The translations under genes and the position numbers were made by a program. A DNA stretch of 64,000 bases from Chryseobacterium sp. ISL-6. GTDB taxonomy: Bacteria > Bacteroidota > Bacteroidia > Flavobacteriales > Weeksellaceae. Under the pieces are notes generated by a model. It was not told the DNA's origin, ran no database searches, and worked only from the letters and a program-made list of their open reading frames with translations. The stretch is taken from the NCBI RefSeq assembly GCF_018613715.1, contig NZ_JAGGPT010000003.1:62001-126000 (forward strand), written 5' to 3'. How positions within the stretch are numbered: position 1 is the first letter of the stretch; each line of letters begins with the position of its first letter. Below are positions 1-8,243 of the stretch, one piece after another.

Positions 1-293
1 CTTTAGAATTATACAAAGATTATTCTACTGCATCTTCTGAGGAATTAAACTCTATTGCATGGGATTTCTTTGAAAATGTAACCACAAAATCATCTCTTGA
101 AAAAGCTGTTCTTTGGGCTCAGGAATCTGTAAAGAAAAGTGAAAATTCTGCCAATACTGACACTCTAGCCAATCTTTATAACAAAGTTGGTGATAAGAAA
201 AATGCGAAACTTTGGGCTGAAAAAGCAATAGCACTTGCTAAAGCTTCAGGTGAGGATGCTTCAGACACTGAAAAATTACTAAAAAGTCTTTAA
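1..293 (+). CDS. C-terminal end of a partial protein, possibly thioredoxin-family
   Basis: The reading frame is open from base 3 and ends with TAA at 291-293, giving the last 96 residues. The start lies outside the window. The visible part is helical, with two similar blocks (AVLWAQESVKKSE and AKLWAEKAIALAK) spaced like a TPR or Sel1-type pair. Thioredoxin-like proteins of Flavobacteriia often end in such helical repeats, so that is the best guess, but no catalytic motif is visible. It converges on the FabH-type gene across a shared terminator. Confidence 0.6.
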   Translation, partial: LELYKDYSTASSEELNSIAWDFFENVTTKSSLEKAVLWAQESVKKSENSANTDTLANLYNKVGDKKNAKLWAEKAIALAKASGEDASDTEKLLKSL

Positions 294-311
294 TTAAACT
301 TTTAATAAAAC

Positions 312-345
312 AAAAAACCGTAGCATTGCTCTACGGTTTTTTTAT
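312..345. terminator. Bidirectional terminator
   Basis: A 7-bp stem (accgtag/ctacggt, 317-323 and 331-337) is flanked by an A run on the left and a T run on the right. It can terminate both the partial gene on the plus strand and the FabH-type gene on the minus strand. Confidence 0.8.
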
Positions 346-354
346 TTTTAATAA

Positions 355-1377
355 TTAATATTGGAACAGCACACTTCCCCAGGTAAATCCACTTCCAAAA
401 GCAGAAAGAAGAACCAAATCTCCTCTTTTGATCTTACCCAGCTCAATCGCTTCATTTAAAGCAATTGGAATAGATGCTGCGGTTGTATTTCCATATTTCT
501 GGATATTGTTATGAATTTTCTCATCGGGCAGTCCAAATTTCTGCTGTACAAACTGTGCAATTCTTAAATTCGCCTGATGTGGAATAAACATATCAAGATC
601 TTCAATTGTCTTTCCTGCTTTATTTAATGCTTCCTGCATCGTTTCAGGAAATCTTGTTACCGCATGTTTAAATACAAAATTTCCATTCATAATTGGATAC
701 ACTTCCTTGTTGGTGACATTTTCCGGTTCTTTTCTCATCCTGTCACTCCATCCGTATTTTGAACCTGGAAACTGTGTACACAATTCATCAGCATATTTCC
801 CTTCAGAATGCATATTGAAAGCTAAAATATCTCCAGCATTCTCATCTTCAGTAGCAGAAAGTATAATAGCTCCTGCTCCATCTCCGAAGATCACAGAAAC
901 GCCTCTTCCTTCATCAGAAAAATCCAGTCCAAAAGAATGAACTTCAGCACCTACTACTAAAATATTTTTATAAGCTCCTGTTTTAATAAAAGCATTCGCA
1001 ACGCTCATTGCATATACAAACCCGGAACATTGATTCCTTACATCAAGGGCACCAATGGTATCACAGCCCAACATATCCTGAAGCAGTACCCCACAGCCTG
1101 GAAAATAGTAATCCGGAGAAAGAGTAGCAAAAACAATATAGTCTATATCCTTAGCCGTTAAACCAGCTTTTTCAAGCGCTTTTTCAGAAGCTTTGAAAGC
1201 TAAATAAGCAGTAGTTTCCTGAGAATCGTTTCTGTTTTTTCTATGTCTTCTTTCTTTGATGCCTGTCCTTTCTGTGATCCATTCATCATTAGTGGTCATT
1301 AATTTCGCTAGATCATCATTCGTTACAACATTATCCGGGACATAAAATCCTATTCCTTTTATTGTACTTTTAATCAT
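355..1377 (-). CDS. fabH: 3-oxoacyl-ACP synthase III (FabH family)
   Basis: A 340-residue ketoacyl-ACP synthase III, which in the family condenses an acyl-CoA starter with malonyl-ACP to begin fatty-acid synthesis in the cytosol. The Cys-His-Asn triad is visible: Cys117 in QCSGF, His267 in IPHQAN and Asn297 in YGNTTAAS. The glycine-rich C-terminus (FGSGFTWGS) is also typical. Length fits the family (about 320-350). It is a single gene, divergent from the CorA gene. A promoter-like TTG-N23-TATCTTTG lies just upstream. Bacteroidota often carry several FabH paralogues, so this copy could serve a special lipid or secondary pathway rather than the housekeeping step. Confidence 0.92.
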   Translation of the reverse strand: MIKSTIKGIGFYVPDNVVTNDDLAKLMTTNDEWITERTGIKERRHRKNRNDSQETTAYLAFKASEKALEKAGLTAKDIDYIVFATLSPDYYFPGCGVLLQDMLGCDTIGALDVRNQCSGFVYAMSVANAFIKTGAYKNILVVGAEVHSFGLDFSDEGRGVSVIFGDGAGAIILSATEDENAGDILAFNMHSEGKYADELCTQFPGSKYGWSDRMRKEPENVTNKEVYPIMNGNFVFKHAVTRFPETMQEALNKAGKTIEDLDMFIPHQANLRIAQFVQQKFGLPDEKIHNNIQKYGNTTAASIPIALNEAIELGKIKRGDLVLLSAFGSGFTWGSVLFQY

Positions 1378-1396
1378 ATAGTTTTTTTAATTTTGG

Positions 1397-1430
1397 CAAA
1401 GATAAACTTATTTAATCCATAGTATTTCAA
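1397..1430 (-). promoter_or_regulatory. Candidate Bacteroidota promoter for fabH
   Basis: Read on the minus strand, TTG (1430-1428) is followed after 23 bases by TATCTTTG (1404-1397), matching the -33/-7 pattern TTG...TAnnTTTG known in Bacteroidota. The fabH start codon is about 20 bases downstream. Confidence 0.55.
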
Positions 1431-1450
1431 AATATTAGTATTTTTACTTT

Positions 1451-2350
1451 ATGCCAATTGACACTATATACAGAGATTCCCACTGCGAATGGGTAGACGT
1501 AGAAGCTCCTACTGCAGAAGATCTGCAATTTCTTCATGAACGATATGAGATCAATAACCTTCTTTTGGAAGATACTCTGGATCCTAATCACTTACCTAAA
1601 TATGAAGAGGATGGAAATGTAAAATTCTTTTTATTAAGGGAAAGTACTGAATTGGAAAGAAAAAACCTGAATACAATAAGTGATATCAGCACCAAAATTG
1701 GAATCTTTATTTTAGAGAATACCATTATCACTGTTCACAGGATGAAAACAAGAAGTATCTCTGAAACGAAAAAACAATTATCTCAAAATCAGGAAAACAC
1801 ATCATGCGTAAAAATAGCATTAATGATTGCTTTACTGATCATGAAAAGTTTTGATGATGAATCGATCAGTTTACTGGAAACCATGGATAATATCGAAAAT
1901 GAGATCTTCCTGAAAAATACCAATCATACGACACAGATCCGCAGACTTTATAAATTAAAAAGAAAATCGGGATTAAATTCCAGAGTATTGATCATTTCTA
2001 CAGATGCTGTGGATAAGTTTAAGCTTTTAAACCTGCAGGATTCTGAATTTGTAGACCTGAAAGATAAACATAAGGATGTAGTTGCTGATTTTGACCATCT
2101 GAATATCCAGATCACCAACCTTATTTCAATGTTCCTGGCACTTTCCGATCAAAAGGCAAATCAGGTAATGAAAGTACTGGCCATCTATTCAGTTTATTTC
2201 TTACCTATCACTTTTATCGCCGGAGTATACGGAATGAATTTTGACAATATGCCTGAGTTGCATCATAAGCATGGATACTTTTTCACTCTTGGATTAATGG
2301 CTTTAATTGTCATCGTAACCTTTATTTATGCAAGAAGAAAACAATGGTAA
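1451..2350 (+). CDS. CorA-family divalent cation transporter
   Basis: A 299-residue magnesium/cobalt channel of the CorA family, expected in the inner membrane. The family signature GMN is at residues 261-263 (VYGMNF), at the end of the first of two C-terminal membrane helices (about 243-260 and 276-295). The N-terminal two thirds form the soluble cytoplasmic domain with long helices, as in the family. The C-terminus RRKQW is positively charged, as expected for the inside. The ATG at 1451 is close to the divergent fabH promoter, so its own promoter must lie in the same 70-bp gap. Substrate (Mg, Co or Zn) cannot be told from sequence. Confidence 0.88.
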   Translation: MPIDTIYRDSHCEWVDVEAPTAEDLQFLHERYEINNLLLEDTLDPNHLPKYEEDGNVKFFLLRESTELERKNLNTISDISTKIGIFILENTIITVHRMKTRSISETKKQLSQNQENTSCVKIALMIALLIMKSFDDESISLLETMDNIENEIFLKNTNHTTQIRRLYKLKRKSGLNSRVLIISTDAVDKFKLLNLQDSEFVDLKDKHKDVVADFDHLNIQITNLISMFLALSDQKANQVMKVLAIYSVYFLPITFIAGVYGMNFDNMPELHHKHGYFFTLGLMALIVIVTFIYARRKQW

Positions 2351-2452
2351 TTTCACGGATGAATTAGGGGGAAAACACCTCTGTTTTAGATCGTAATTAT
2401 TATTATTTTTATATCGTCATAATTAAAAACATCAGTTAATCGCAAGAAACAT

Positions 2453-2511
2453 TGTCATTGCGAGAAGCGAAGTGACGAAGCAATCCCTTGCAACAATGGT
2501 TCGCAATGACA
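2453..2511. repeat. REP-like intergenic inverted repeat
   Basis: Perfect 11-bp arms tgtcattgcga (2453-2463) and tcgcaatgaca (2501-2511) flank 37 bases containing gaagcgaagtgacgaagcaa. I recall this text as a dispersed intergenic repeat in many Bacteroidota genomes. Only one copy is seen here. It overlaps a possible TTG start of the next reading frame, which argues that the TTG is not the real start. Confidence 0.65.
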
Positions 2512-2550
2512 GTTGAGATGTTTAACAATTTAAGCAAACACCAAACCACC

Positions 2551-4137
2551 ATGAAAACCGATCTTCTTAATAAAATTCTGGATGAGAATGTTCTTTCAAA
2601 GGAATCTAAAGATAAGCTCATTGCTTTGCATGAGAATATTTCGTCTAAAGAATTTTCTGATCTACTGGATGCTCATGGTAATCAGTATGTTGAATTTGTA
2701 CAGGAAGGAGGTGGAGTCTGGGGCAGTGCTCTGGTTGGGTATCTGTATGGTCTTGAAATATTTGGTATTCGTTTCCTGAAAGTTGCAGGAACAAGTGCGG
2801 GAGCAATTAATACCATGCTGATCGCTGCATACAAAACCAAAGAGGAAGCAAAAAGCGAAGCCATCAAAGAAATTTTGTTCAACTGGAATTTTGCAGACTT
2901 TATGGATGGCAAACCCTATGTACGAACCACCATTCATGCGATGCTCAATAACAAGAACTTTCTTAAAATAAATACCATTATTGCAGCTATTATTTTAATT
3001 CTTTTAATCATCACTCCTTTTGCTGTTCCCTCCGGAACGATAACGCAGGCAAAGCTTCTTTTCCTTGTTCCCGTTATTCCTTTAATCATACTTTTTTTCT
3101 GTATTAAAAAGTTTTACAATGATTTCCGAAAACAAAATAGCGGACTGAATCCAGGAAATACTTTCCTCAATGCAATGAAAGATGTCCTTGATGGTTTTGG
3201 AGTAAAAACGGTGGCCGAACTTAATCTGAAATTTGCTCCAAAAGAGCGTGACCTCAACCTGAATTACCGTTATGGAAATAATCAGGAATATTATACAATT
3301 GCACTCGAAAGTATTGAAGAGATCAAGACCAATATGCGGGAACATATTGATGAAACCCAATATAAAATATTTTATGAAAGTGCTGTTAACAATAACCATT
3401 ATAAGGACAACCCTTTCTATCAGCTAAAATCAGAATATGTGGTGATAGCAACCGATATCAATGCTAAGATAAAAGTTGAACTTCCTACAATGGCTAATTT
3501 ATATTGGTCTGAAGAAGAATTGAAACACAGCAGCCCTGCCGAATTTGTGCGTGCTTCTATGTCGGTGCCTTTCTTTTTCGAACCTCTACAGAAAAGGATC
3601 GATAAGGATGATGATTCCGTGAAATATGCCTGGAGATTCTGGATGAACACAAAACCAGAAAATATCTACCCTGTGGGAGTTTTCATTGATGGTGGAAGTA
3701 TTTCGAACTTTCCGATTGATCTTTTTCATATGAATGATGTTTTTTATCCCAGAATGCCTTTATTCGGAGTACAGCTGACCAGTAAATCTGAAACCGATAC
3801 CGAAAAAGGAAAAACAAGTGCTGAGATCATGAAAACCCCTTTTTCATATGCCGGAAATATGATTAATACCTTGAAAGGATTTAATGATAAATCGTTCCTG
3901 ACTAAACATACATTCTATAGACTTTACAGTATCCAGACTGTAGATTGTGGAACCAGCAGCTGGCTTAATTTCTTCATGAAAAGAGAAGAAAAGGAACAGC
4001 TCTTTAACGCAGGTTTTCTCGCCGCCCTAGATTTTCTTAATCAATTTGATTGGAAAAAATATAAAGCAGAACGGATGCTTATCTCCATGAAAGAGAAAAA
4101 AATATTGAAAGAAGAAGATACGAAGACTGTGGGGTAA
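2551..4137 (+). CDS. Patatin-like phospholipase with internal membrane hairpin
   Basis: A 528-residue patatin-family acyl hydrolase. The Ser-Asp dyad is present: Ser82 in GTSAG and Asp380 in DGGS. The oxyanion-hole loop reads GGGVWG at about residues 53-58, with Trp where many patatins have Arg or Lys. Between the two catalytic motifs sit two hydrophobic helices (about 143-162 and 168-185), suggesting membrane anchoring. I chose the ATG at 2551 because the in-frame TTG at 2488 lies inside the REP-like repeat. In the family these enzymes release fatty acids from phospholipids; the substrate here is unknown. Confidence 0.85.
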   Translation: MKTDLLNKILDENVLSKESKDKLIALHENISSKEFSDLLDAHGNQYVEFVQEGGGVWGSALVGYLYGLEIFGIRFLKVAGTSAGAINTMLIAAYKTKEEAKSEAIKEILFNWNFADFMDGKPYVRTTIHAMLNNKNFLKINTIIAAIILILLIITPFAVPSGTITQAKLLFLVPVIPLIILFFCIKKFYNDFRKQNSGLNPGNTFLNAMKDVLDGFGVKTVAELNLKFAPKERDLNLNYRYGNNQEYYTIALESIEEIKTNMREHIDETQYKIFYESAVNNNHYKDNPFYQLKSEYVVIATDINAKIKVELPTMANLYWSEEELKHSSPAEFVRASMSVPFFFEPLQKRIDKDDDSVKYAWRFWMNTKPENIYPVGVFIDGGSISNFPIDLFHMNDVFYPRMPLFGVQLTSKSETDTEKGKTSAEIMKTPFSYAGNMINTLKGFNDKSFLTKHTFYRLYSIQTVDCGTSSWLNFFMKREEKEQLFNAGFLAALDFLNQFDWKKYKAERMLISMKEKKILKEEDTKTVG

Positions 4138-4181
4138 GAGATTTTGAGTATTTTTAGGGACTACTATTTATAAACATATTT

Positions 4182-4679
4182 ATGAAATACATCTGCGAAT
4201 GTTGTGGTAAAGAAAAGGAAGATTGGCCAGCGCTTGCTTACAAATCTCCGGCAAGCTATATGGAATTAACCAAAGAGGAATTGAAGAATGCTGAATTAAG
4301 TTCAGATTTATGTGTTATTGAGCACCCTGAGCAAACTGATAGATTTATTCGAGCCGTACTTGTACAGGAAATTATTGATAGCTGCCAAACTCTTGAATAT
4401 GGAGTTTGGGTAACGTTAAGTGAAAAAAGTTTTAATGAATATGTAGAAAACTACAACAATAAGAATTTTGAAGCAAAATATTTTGGATGGTTATCAAACT
4501 ATCTTCCAGATTATGATTTCTCAGAAAGTATTCCAACAAATGTTGTTGTTAACAACAGGATAGGACGTCCTTTTGTTTATCCACAAGAGCGTTTTGAGCA
4601 TCCGTTTGTAAATGATTTTTATGACGGAATCACAGAGAAAGAAGCTGAAAGTCGGATTAATAAGATTTTAAATAAATAA
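4182..4679 (+). CDS. DUF2199-type protein
   Basis: A 165-residue soluble protein starting with a CxC..C zinc-ribbon-like element (residues 4-8, CECCG) and containing the conserved stretches HPEQTDRF and YGVWVTLSE, which match my memory of the DUF2199 family. Function of the family is not established. It is the first of four closely packed small genes (4182-5871); the next gene begins one base after its stop codon. Confidence 0.72.
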   Translation: MKYICECCGKEKEDWPALAYKSPASYMELTKEELKNAELSSDLCVIEHPEQTDRFIRAVLVQEIIDSCQTLEYGVWVTLSEKSFNEYVENYNNKNFEAKYFGWLSNYLPDYDFSESIPTNVVVNNRIGRPFVYPQERFEHPFVNDFYDGITEKEAESRINKILNK

Positions 4680-4680
4680 A

Positions 4681-5154
4681 GTGAACTGGATCATAAGAAA
4701 TACAAATATGGTGAAATTTCACACGAATTTATTTGAAATTTTAAAACCAATTTGGGAAAACCTTTCTAATTATGACTGGGTTTTAGTTGATCTGGATTTT
4801 ATGTCAGATGATGTTCTTCCCATAAATTTTGATAATGACTTTTTTATTTTAGACCATGATAAATTTGAGCACATTTACCAAAGTAGTACTCAGATTATCT
4901 GGGGAATAATTTCCGCTATACCAACAAACACTACACTTGATCATAGCTTTATCTCCAATTTATCTTCAGAAAACCAAAAAGTATGGGAAAGCGATCAATT
5001 TTTAATTCAAGAATCTTTTCTGGAAATTATAGCTTTTGATAGTTCTTATACAATCATAAAATTTAAAGATGAAAACCTTTCCAACACTTTTCAGCATTAC
5101 TTTCAAGAACAGGCTTTAGATTTACAAGAGTTTAATAAAAAATATAGTACTTGA
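4681..5154 (+). CDS. Hypothetical protein in small-gene cluster
   Basis: A 157-residue acidic, soluble protein with no family I recognise. It is rich in Asp, Phe and Trp (for example NYDWVLVDLDF and IIWGIISAIP), a composition often seen in immunity-type proteins, but this is only a resemblance. GTG at 4681 gives the longest product and sits one base after the DUF2199-type stop. ATG at 4708 is the alternative start. The stop codon overlaps the TTG start of the next gene, so translation is probably coupled. Confidence 0.6.
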   Translation: MNWIIRNTNMVKFHTNLFEILKPIWENLSNYDWVLVDLDFMSDDVLPINFDNDFFILDHDKFEHIYQSSTQIIWGIISAIPTNTTLDHSFISNLSSENQKVWESDQFLIQESFLEIIAFDSSYTIIKFKDENLSNTFQHYFQEQALDLQEFNKKYST

Positions 5155-5381
5155 AAAAGTCAGTCTATAAATACCTTTTAGTTACAGGTCTCATAATGAT
5201 TCCTCTTTCCATCGCTATGTTTATAATTTCCTTGGCGGTGTTTACAGCCCGAGGGGAATTCCCTCAAATAATCATAAGATTATGGGAGTGGTTTTTCATT
5301 CTCTGGCTCCCGTTTTTAATAATAGGAATTCTTTTTTCTGTTGTAGGTGGGGTAATGTATTCTAGAAAAAATAGTTTATAA
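5151..5381 (+). CDS. Small two-helix membrane protein
   Basis: A 76-residue protein with two strongly hydrophobic segments (about residues 8-30 and 46-68) and a basic end (YSRKNSL), consistent with a small inner-membrane protein. It starts with TTG inside the stop of the preceding gene (TTGA overlap), typical of coupled translation. The family is not recognised. It lies in the cluster of small unknown genes downstream of the patatin gene. Confidence 0.55.
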   Translation: MKKSVYKYLLVTGLIMIPLSIAMFIISLAVFTARGEFPQIIIRLWEWFFILWLPFLIIGILFSVVGGVMYSRKNSL

Positions 5382-5400
5382 TTAAGAGAATTATCATAAT

Positions 5401-5871
5401 ATGAAAAAATATATTTTAGAAAAATTTCATATAATTATTTTAGTTCTTACTGTGCTATTATTTTTGTTTGGCTTTATTCACGAGAATTTATGGATAAAAC
5501 AAATGCTAAAAAGACCAAAATATACAATTGGAGAAGCTACGACTGACTGGCATCAGAAAAATGATAACGGTGTAGGAACTGATTATAAATATCAAGTAAA
5601 GGACAAAATATATTTTGGAACTACAAACTGCTCTTATAAAAAAGGTAATAGATTCCTAGTCATTTTTGATTCTGTGAAACCTAAGAATGTAAAGATTCTT
5701 GGAATTTATTTTATTGAGAATCATCTTACTAATTTAAAGGTCCCCATAAAAGGATGGAAATATCAGGATGTACCATTTGATATTGATTCTAATACAATAA
5801 AAAAGTACGTAAAGGATTGGAATGCTGAACCATATGAATATGAAAAAGAAATATCACCTTCCCTTCAATGA
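5401..5871 (+). CDS. Hypothetical membrane-anchored protein
   Basis: A 156-residue protein with one N-terminal membrane helix (about residues 10-29) and a polar domain of about 120 residues, probably outside the inner membrane. Two Tyr/Lys-rich strands (YKYQVKDKIYFGTT) suggest a small beta fold. I do not recognise the family. It begins 19 bases after the two-helix membrane gene and is probably co-transcribed with it. Confidence 0.55.
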   Translation: MKKYILEKFHIIILVLTVLLFLFGFIHENLWIKQMLKRPKYTIGEATTDWHQKNDNGVGTDYKYQVKDKIYFGTTNCSYKKGNRFLVIFDSVKPKNVKILGIYFIENHLTNLKVPIKGWKYQDVPFDIDSNTIKKYVKDWNAEPYEYEKEISPSLQ

Positions 5872-5910
5872 AAATTTTCATAAAACACCAACCTTACAAA
5901 ACCTCCAAGA

Positions 5911-6414
5911 ATGAAAAAAGCAGCGACCCTATTTCTTCTAATTATTAGTTTATATTCAATTGCACAGAATAAATCTTTACGAACATTTCCTGATCTTGAG
6001 AATAAATTGGATACTCACTTTCCAATCGAAAAATTTAAAGATCAGAACGGTAAAAATTACAGTGCAGATTATTTAAAAGGCAAAATAACATTACTCAATT
6101 TTTGGTTCACCACCTGTGAACCATGTCTAAAAGAAATACCGGATCTGGTTAAACTAAAAAAATCTGTAGGGAATAAAATAAATTTCATGGGAATCACTCC
6201 AGACACTGAAGAAAAAGTAACCCAGTTTTTATTAAAACATGATTTTGATTTTCAGCAAGTAACCAATGCGGGTCAACAATTAAAGGAGCTATTTGTAGTT
6301 CAGCGATATCCAATGACTTTTATTGTAGATAAAAACGGGAATATCAGAGAAATCATGGGTATTATTAGTGAAGAAAAATTTGATTCAATTAAAAAAAGGT
6401 TTGATGAATATTAA
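5911..6414 (+). CDS. TlpA-like thioredoxin-fold protein
   Basis: A 167-residue exported redox protein. Residues 1-18 form a signal peptide ending near SIAQN. The thioredoxin active site WFTTCEPC places the cysteines at 69 and 72, and the cis-Pro segment YPMTFIVDKNG is present. Family members reduce periplasmic disulfides, often for cytochrome maturation or oxidative stress. There is no cytochrome gene next to it, so its partner is unknown. It lies 39 bases after the hypothetical gene at 5401-5871. Confidence 0.85.
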   Translation: MKKAATLFLLIISLYSIAQNKSLRTFPDLENKLDTHFPIEKFKDQNGKNYSADYLKGKITLLNFWFTTCEPCLKEIPDLVKLKKSVGNKINFMGITPDTEEKVTQFLLKHDFDFQQVTNAGQQLKELFVVQRYPMTFIVDKNGNIREIMGIISEEKFDSIKKRFDEY

Positions 6415-6450
6415 GGAAAAAGGTTTACAAACATATAAATCTTTACAGTA

Positions 6451-6550
6451 GCTCCCTTCGACTCCGCTCAGGATGACATTTCTAATACTAGCTGTTTTTA
6501 TCAGACGGTAAAAAAGAATACACAGTACATACTGAACAGAGTTGAAAGTA
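6451..6550. repeat. Degenerate intergenic inverted repeat
   Basis: The left arm cccttcgactccgctcag (6454-6471) is a sequence I recall as common between genes of Bacteroidota. The right arm (6532-6549, ctgaacagagttgaaagt) is its reverse complement with five mismatches. About 60 bases separate them. It probably represents a decayed dispersed repeat. Confidence 0.5.
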
Positions 6551-6566
6551 CTATCATATAAAAAGA

Positions 6567-7097
6567 TTACAAGCTATCAATAAAATCCAGATACATGGAA
6601 ACACTTTTTTCAACCCATTCCTGAGTGGTGTTGACCTCCATTCCAAAATAGGTAAATATTCCTTTATAATCGGCTTTAATATATTCAAAACTCAACTCAT
6701 AAGGCCTTGTCAATTCTTCCATCGTATATTTATATTCGCCTGTTGCTGAATAGTCTTCTTCGTTTACTCCAGCACTGACTGCCAACGCTATTTTCTTCCC
6801 TCCTACTTTATAACCACTTTTGCTTCCATATGCCCAACCGTACGCAAGGACCTCATCAAGCCATTTTTTCAAAAGTGGCGGACTGCTGAACCAATAAAAA
6901 GGAAACTGAAAAATAATTTTATCATAAGATTCTATTAATTCCTGTTCCTTAATCACATCAATTTTTTCATCAGGATATATTTTATATAAATCATGGATCG
7001 TATATTTTTCCGGATACTGAGCCAGTGCTTCCATCCATCTTTTATTGATCAGAGAATCATCCATATTTGGATGGGTTACGATAACTAATGTTTTCAT
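6567..7097 (-). CDS. NAD(P)H-dependent oxidoreductase, flavodoxin fold
   Basis: A 176-residue cytosolic enzyme of the flavodoxin-like NAD(P)H dehydrogenase family (KefF/MdaB/NQO type). Visible are the N-terminal strand KTLVIVTHPN with the phosphate-binding segment after it, the FQFPFYWFSSPPLLKKWLDEV block that binds flavin and quinone, and the glycine-rich AYGSKSGYKVGGKK region. Such enzymes reduce quinones by two electrons and protect against oxidative or electrophile stress. It is divergent from an HxlR-type regulator, a pairing that often means the regulator controls the reductase. Confidence 0.87.
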   Translation of the reverse strand: MKTLVIVTHPNMDDSLINKRWMEALAQYPEKYTIHDLYKIYPDEKIDVIKEQELIESYDKIIFQFPFYWFSSPPLLKKWLDEVLAYGWAYGSKSGYKVGGKKIALAVSAGVNEEDYSATGEYKYTMEELTRPYELSFEYIKADYKGIFTYFGMEVNTTQEWVEKSVSMYLDFIDSL

Positions 7098-7117
7098 TTT
7101 TAATTAAATTTCTATTG

Positions 7118-7125
7118 CAAAAATA
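7118..7125 (-). promoter_or_regulatory. Possible -7 box for the flavodoxin-fold reductase
   Basis: The minus strand reads TATTTTTG, an exact match to TAnnTTTG, 20 bases before the start codon. No good -33 TTG lies at the usual distance, so this is tentative. Confidence 0.35.
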
Positions 7126-7189
7126 ATTCATGTAACTTACATTTTGTACATTAGCAACTAAATGTATGGTACTATAAAAAAGGTAAGTA

Positions 7190-7561
7190 ATGGGTAAAAT
7201 AAAAGAAACATCAACAAATTTCGCCAATAAAAAAGTACTTTCAGATGAGTGTTCGGAAGTATATGCTTCAAATGTCATTGGTGGACAATGGTCACTGGCA
7301 ATATGCAGCTGGCTAATGAATGGAAAATTAAGATTTGGAGAATTAAGAAAGCTCCTTCCTAATATCACAGAACGCATGCTTACACTGCAGCTTCGAAGAC
7401 TGGAGGAAAGCAAGATCATTACGCGAACAGTTTTTGCTGAAGTTCCGCCCCGCGTTGAATATGAACTTACATCAATAGGTTATAAGCTAAAGCCTATTAT
7501 TAAAGGACTGGAACAATGGGGAGAAGAACATAAAGAAATTGTTCGCAAGGCCAATAATTAA
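7190..7561 (+). CDS. HxlR-family transcriptional regulator
   Basis: A 123-residue winged-helix regulator. The family pattern is clear: CSEVYASNVIGGQWSLAICSWL, followed by LRFGELRKLLPNITERMLTLQLRRLEE (recognition helix, about residues 46-72) and the wing with PPRVEYELTSIGYKLKP. HxlR proteins commonly sense aldehydes, quinones or redox state and control the gene next door. It is divergent from the flavodoxin-fold reductase with a 92-bp gap containing short inverted repeats around tgtac, the likely control region. Confidence 0.9.
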   Translation: MGKIKETSTNFANKKVLSDECSEVYASNVIGGQWSLAICSWLMNGKLRFGELRKLLPNITERMLTLQLRRLEESKIITRTVFAEVPPRVEYELTSIGYKLKPIIKGLEQWGEEHKEIVRKANN

Positions 7562-7637
7562 ATTACATAGTATCATTTTTATGAACATTTTTTGTACTTT
7601 TAATCATAGGACACTTATATCTGAAAACCATTATACC

Positions 7638-8147
7638 ATGAAAAATAAATTTCTTTTATTATTACTGTTTGCAGTAATAAGTCTCAGTACCTCTATTAAT
7701 GCTCAAAAAATAACTGATGGGCAATCTGTTGATCTTAATGGAATGAGTGTAACTTTTAATATTTTAAATAAAGAAAGTATTGAAGTGGGCGGAAAGCCAT
7801 TTGACCGTTACAAAGTTTCAGCTACTGTTAAAAATACTTCCGATAAATCATACAATATCAGATTATCCTCTTATCCTCAGGTTACAACCAACATCGGCAT
7901 TGTAGAATTAGACTGCATCAATGCAACAGGATCAAAGCTTACTTCAAAAAAAATCCAGCTTAAAATGAAAGCTCAGATGATCAATGTGACCTACACCGCT
8001 TATGACAGATCCGGAAAGCTGACGAATGGTGTGATTCCTGTAATAGGCAGCTATTATTTTGATGCCGGAGATGCGATAAGTGACAATGCTATTTTCATTG
8101 TTCCTCAGGGAGAAAAACCAGAGGTTTCTGTAAGAAGTCTGAAGTAA
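7638..8147 (+). CDS. Secreted protein of unknown function
   Basis: A 169-residue exported protein with a clear signal peptide (MKNKFLLLLLFAVISLSTS, cleavage near INAQ). The mature part looks beta-rich, with an Ig-like strand pattern (VSATVKNTSDKSYNIRLSS). I do not recognise a family. ATG at 7638 was chosen over the ATG at 7539 because it places the signal peptide at the N-terminus and does not overlap the HxlR gene. It converges on tag across a good terminator. Confidence 0.72.
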   Translation: MKNKFLLLLLFAVISLSTSINAQKITDGQSVDLNGMSVTFNILNKESIEVGGKPFDRYKVSATVKNTSDKSYNIRLSSYPQVTTNIGIVELDCINATGSKLTSKKIQLKMKAQMINVTYTAYDRSGKLTNGVIPVIGSYYFDAGDAISDNAIFIVPQGEKPEVSVRSLK

Positions 8148-8211
8148 CATTTCATTGTTTAAACGCTAAGATGATGGTTATTAATCATTCCTGCTTAATA
8201 AAATAGAACAT

Positions 8212-8241
8212 AAAAAAGCCTCCCTAACTGGGAGGCTTTTA
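8212..8241. terminator. Bidirectional terminator
   Basis: Stem agcctccc/gggaggct (8217-8224 and 8230-8237) with loop taact and A/T runs on both sides. It serves the secreted protein gene on the plus strand and tag on the minus strand. Confidence 0.85.
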
Positions 8242-8243
8242 TT

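Noticed and set aside
2488..2550. TTG start extending the patatin-like gene by 21 codons
   Set aside because: The TTG lies inside an intergenic inverted repeat, and the family-like N-terminus fits the ATG at 2551.
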